A stretch of DNA of 7,140 nt, taken from the NCBI GenBank assembly GCA_017391185.1, contig JAFOZN010000262.1, forward strand, positions 1 to 7,140, in the 5' to 3' direction. The notes below the pieces were generated by a model. The model made no database searches. It was not told the DNA's origin and was given only the letters and a program-made list of their open reading frames with translations. A program made the translations under genes and the position numbers. The DNA is from Alistipes sp. Its GTDB lineage: Bacteria; Bacteroidota; Bacteroidia; Bacteroidales; Rikenellaceae. Positions 4,871 to 7,140 of the stretch are shown in pieces. Numbering within the stretch: position 1 is the stretch's first letter; each line of letters begins with the position of its first letter.

Positions 4871-6979
4871 ATGAAGAAACTATTATTTTCGCTCGTAGCG
4901 GTGCTTTTCACTCTCTCCGCTATGGCAGATGAGGGTATGTGGCTCTTGCCATACCTTCAGAAGATGAACATCAAGGATATGAAGCAGAAGGGCCTCAAGC
5001 TCTCTGCCGAGGATATCTATTCGGTAAATGAGTCGTCATTGAAGGACGCTATCGTTATCTTCGGTGGCGGTTGCACAGGTGAGATCGTATCTGAGAAGGG
5101 ACTCATCTTCACCAACCACCACTGCGGTTACAGCTCTATCCAGCAGCTTTCGTCTGTAGAGCACGACTACCTCAAGAACGGCTTCTGGGCTGCTTCTCAC
5201 GAGGAGGAGTTGCCTGTTCCAGGCCTTTCAGTTCGTTTCGTGCGCTCGATTGAGGATGTCACAGAGCAGATCTTGGGCAACGTACCATCGACTGCTATGG
5301 GCGAGGAGCGTCAGAAGCTCATCGCCGAGAATCAGAAGGCTCTTACTGAGGCTAAGCAGAAGGATTTGGCCGAGGGTCAGACCTTCTCTACTGTGGCATT
5401 CTTCGGTGGTAACCAGTATTTCGGTTTCGTGTATGAGATCTACCGTGACGTACGTTTGGTAGGTACTCCTCCATCATCAATCGGTAAGTTTGGTGGCGAC
5501 ACCGACAACTGGATGTGGCCACGCCACACAGGCGATTTCTCTATCTTCCGCGTATATGCCGACAAGGATAACAAGCCTGCAGCATACTCTAAGGATAACG
5601 TGCCTTACAAGGCAGAGCGTCACTTGGAGATCTCGCTCAACGGCTATCAGGAGGGTGACTTCGCTATGGTTATGGGCTTCCCTGGCTCTACAACACGTTA
5701 TATGACCTCTTACGAGATCGACCAGATGCTTCAGGTTAGCAACCCACAGCGTATCTTTATCCGTGGCGAGCGTCAGGAGATTATCTGGGAGGCTATGGAG
5801 GCAAGCGATGAGATCCGCATCAAGTATGCATCGAAGTATGCTGGTTCTTCGAACTATTGGAAGAACTCAATCGGTATGTCTCGCGGTATCCAGAAGCTCG
5901 GCGTGAAGGCTCAGAAAGAGGCTCAGGAGCAGGCATTCCAGCAGTGGGCTGATAAGAACACATTGCCTGAGGAGGGCTATCAGGATGCTTTGCCAAAGAT
6001 GAAGGCTGCAATCGAGAAGATCACTCCAGCTCAGGGTACAATGCAGTATTTGCAGGAGGCTTTGCTCAATGGCGTAGAGCTTATCTCGGCAGCGGGTCGC
6101 TCAAACCTCACTTCGTTCTACAAGGATTATGACGTGGATCTTGACCGCAAGGTTGCTAAGCGCATGTTCCAGATCGTGAAGGAGAATATGAAGCCAGAGG
6201 ATCTGCCATCTATCTATAGAGGTGTTATTGACCCACTCTATGGCGGCTCGACAGATGACTATGTAGATTGGCTCTATGACAACTCTATGTACACTTCGCC
6301 TGAGAAGCTCGCTTTGGCAACTGAGGAGTCTTTGAAGAGTGATCCTGCGGCTCGCGCACGCGCATCTGTAATCGAGGTGTATCGCAAGGCTTACGCCGAG
6401 TATGCTAAGTACTCGTATGAGGTTTCAGACGCTCACCGCCTCTACGTGGCAGGTTTGATGAAGATGGACCCTGCGAAGGCTTGGTACTCTGACGCAAACT
6501 TTACCATCCGTCTTACTTATGGTCAGGTATTGCCATACGATCCAGCAGATGCTGTGACTTATAACTACTTCACTACTTTGGAGGGCGTTATCGCTAAGGA
6601 GGATAACACCAACCCATTGGAGTTCACCGTGGAGCCACGCCTCAAGGAGCTTTATGCTGCTAAGGATTACGGTCGCTATGCCGATGCTGATGGCAAGTTG
6701 CACGTAGGCTTCCTCGCAAATCTCGACATCACAGGCGGTAACTCAGGTTCGCCAATGCTTGATGGCTATGGTCGTTTGATTGGCTTGGCTTTCGATGGCA
6801 ACTGGGAGGCTATGTCGGGTGACGTGGCATTTGAGCCAGAGTTGCAGCGTTGCATCGGTGTTGATATCCGCTATGTATTGTGGGTTGTTGACAAGTTTGC
6901 AGGTTGCCAGCACATCATGGATGAGCTTACTATCGTAGGCGGCGCAAAGGCTAAGAAGGCAAAGAATAAGAAGAAGTAA
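4871..6979 (+). CDS. dpp7: exported S46-family dipeptidyl peptidase, DPP7 type
   Basis: This serine exopeptidase releases dipeptides from peptide N-termini in the periplasm. From the ATG at 4871 it is 702 residues, close to Porphyromonas gingivalis DPP7 (about 712). Residues 1-19 form a signal peptide (Lys-Lys, hydrophobic core, Ala-Met-Ala, then Asp20). Chymotrypsin-like catalytic motifs are visible: TNHHC at 81-85 (His84 probable), TGDF with Asp222 probable, and GGNSGSP with Ser625. DNWMWPRH near 212-219 is an S46 signature. The residue 18 positions after the Ser is Gly643 (in FDGNWEAM). As I recall, DPP11 has Arg there for acidic P1 residues and DPP7 has Gly, favouring hydrophobic P1. An in-frame TTG at 4793 would add 26 residues, but it lies upstream of the candidate promoter and would bury the signal peptide, so it is rejected. 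The C-terminus ends in an unusual Lys-rich tail. The gene is monocistronic between two terminators. Confidence 0.92.
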   Translation: MKKLLFSLVAVLFTLSAMADEGMWLLPYLQKMNIKDMKQKGLKLSAEDIYSVNESSLKDAIVIFGGGCTGEIVSEKGLIFTNHHCGYSSIQQLSSVEHDYLKNGFWAASHEEELPVPGLSVRFVRSIEDVTEQILGNVPSTAMGEERQKLIAENQKALTEAKQKDLAEGQTFSTVAFFGGNQYFGFVYEIYRDVRLVGTPPSSIGKFGGDTDNWMWPRHTGDFSIFRVYADKDNKPAAYSKDNVPYKAERHLEISLNGYQEGDFAMVMGFPGSTTRYMTSYEIDQMLQVSNPQRIFIRGERQEIIWEAMEASDEIRIKYASKYAGSSNYWKNSIGMSRGIQKLGVKAQKEAQEQAFQQWADKNTLPEEGYQDALPKMKAAIEKITPAQGTMQYLQEALLNGVELISAAGRSNLTSFYKDYDVDLDRKVAKRMFQIVKENMKPEDLPSIYRGVIDPLYGGSTDDYVDWLYDNSMYTSPEKLALATEESLKSDPAARARASVIEVYRKAYAEYAKYSYEVSDAHRLYVAGLMKMDPAKAWYSDANFTIRLTYGQVLPYDPADAVTYNYFTTLEGVIAKEDNTNPLEFTVEPRLKELYAAKDYGRYADADGKLHVGFLANLDITGGNSGSPMLDGYGRLIGLAFDGNWEAMSGDVAFEPELQRCIGVDIRYVLWVVDKFAGCQHIMDELTIVGGAKAKKAKNKKK

Positions 6980-6996
6980 TCTTCTCTTTAGGTAAA

Positions 6997-7038
6997 ACAA
7001 CACCCGACCAACAATGCTGGTCGGGTGTTGTCTTTTTT
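6997..7038 (+). terminator. intrinsic terminator of the peptidase gene
   Basis: A perfect 14-bp stem (ACAACACCCGACCA at 6997-7010, TGGTCGGGTGTTGT at 7018-7031) with a 7-base loop is followed by C and six T (7033-7038). It begins 17 bases after the peptidase stop codon. Confidence 0.93.
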
Positions 7039-7060
7039 GGAGCTAACCCCAAAAAGACAA

Positions 7061-7071
7061 AATTCAAAATT
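7061..7071. repeat. intergenic 11-mer AATTCAAAATT (inverted copy)
   Basis: This is the reverse complement of the 11-mer at 2413-2423 and 4781-4791. It lies between the peptidase terminator and the hairpin that opens element copy 2. Confidence 0.5.
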
Positions 7072-7140
7072 ACGCCGAGTGAATCGGCGTTTCTTCCTCG
7101 CGGCTCGGCATAATCCAAGCAAGACTTGGCTTCTGCTCTC
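7072..7140 (+). repeat. interspersed element, copy 2, with leading hairpin (cut by window end)
   Basis: A hairpin opens the element: ACGCCGA at 7072-7078, a 5-base loop, and TCGGCGT at 7084-7090. From 7084 to the window end it is 55/57 identical to the reverse complement of 114-170. The same CCAAG/CTTGG mini-hairpin is present. An alternative pairing, GCCGAG (7074-7079) with CTCGGC (7104-7109), would compete with the first hairpin. The copy continues beyond 7140, so its length is unknown. Confidence 0.8.

Overview
This window looks like chromosomal DNA from a member of the Bacteroidales. It carries the aerotolerance genes batA and batB and an S46-family dipeptidyl peptidase of the DPP7 type, a combination typical of that order. 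None of the six gene starts has a recognisable Shine-Dalgarno sequence; A/T-rich leaders precede most of them. The clearest promoter candidates resemble the Bacteroidetes -7 element (TAnnTTTG) rather than an E. coli-like promoter. I cannot assign a genus from sequence alone.

Layout, all genes on the + strand. Positions 1-264 are mostly non-coding and contain one copy (114-170, read on the - strand) of a repeat element. Positions 265-2276 hold batA and batB, two membrane-anchored von Willebrand A proteins separated by 2 bases. Positions 2277-2428 form a repeat-rich junction: a 14-bp palindromic direct repeat brackets 116 bp that includes a purine-rich tandem repeat. Positions 2429-3385 encode a radical SAM protein of the YhcC/TIGR01212 type. 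A promoter-like box inside its 3' end precedes a YitT-family membrane protein (3419-4327) and, 12 bases later, a YccF-domain membrane protein (4340-4714). These two form a probable operon that ends at a strong intrinsic terminator (4726-4766). A short intergenic region with an 18-bp perfect palindrome and a candidate promoter leads into the exported DPP7-type peptidase (4871-6979), which has its own intrinsic terminator (6997-7038). The window ends inside a second copy of the repeat element, in inverted orientation to the first.

Functionally this is several short transcription units rather than one pathway: an envelope vWA pair, a probable radical SAM enzyme of the tRNA-modification type, two small membrane proteins of unknown function, and a periplasmic peptidase that supplies dipeptides to an amino-acid-fermenting cell. 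The genes belong to known families. The least explained content lies between them: the inverted 57-bp element with a hairpin of changing sequence at its edge, the palindrome that supplies the batB stop codon, and the apparent absence of batC, batD and batE after batB. I did not find a convincing new multi-gene system.
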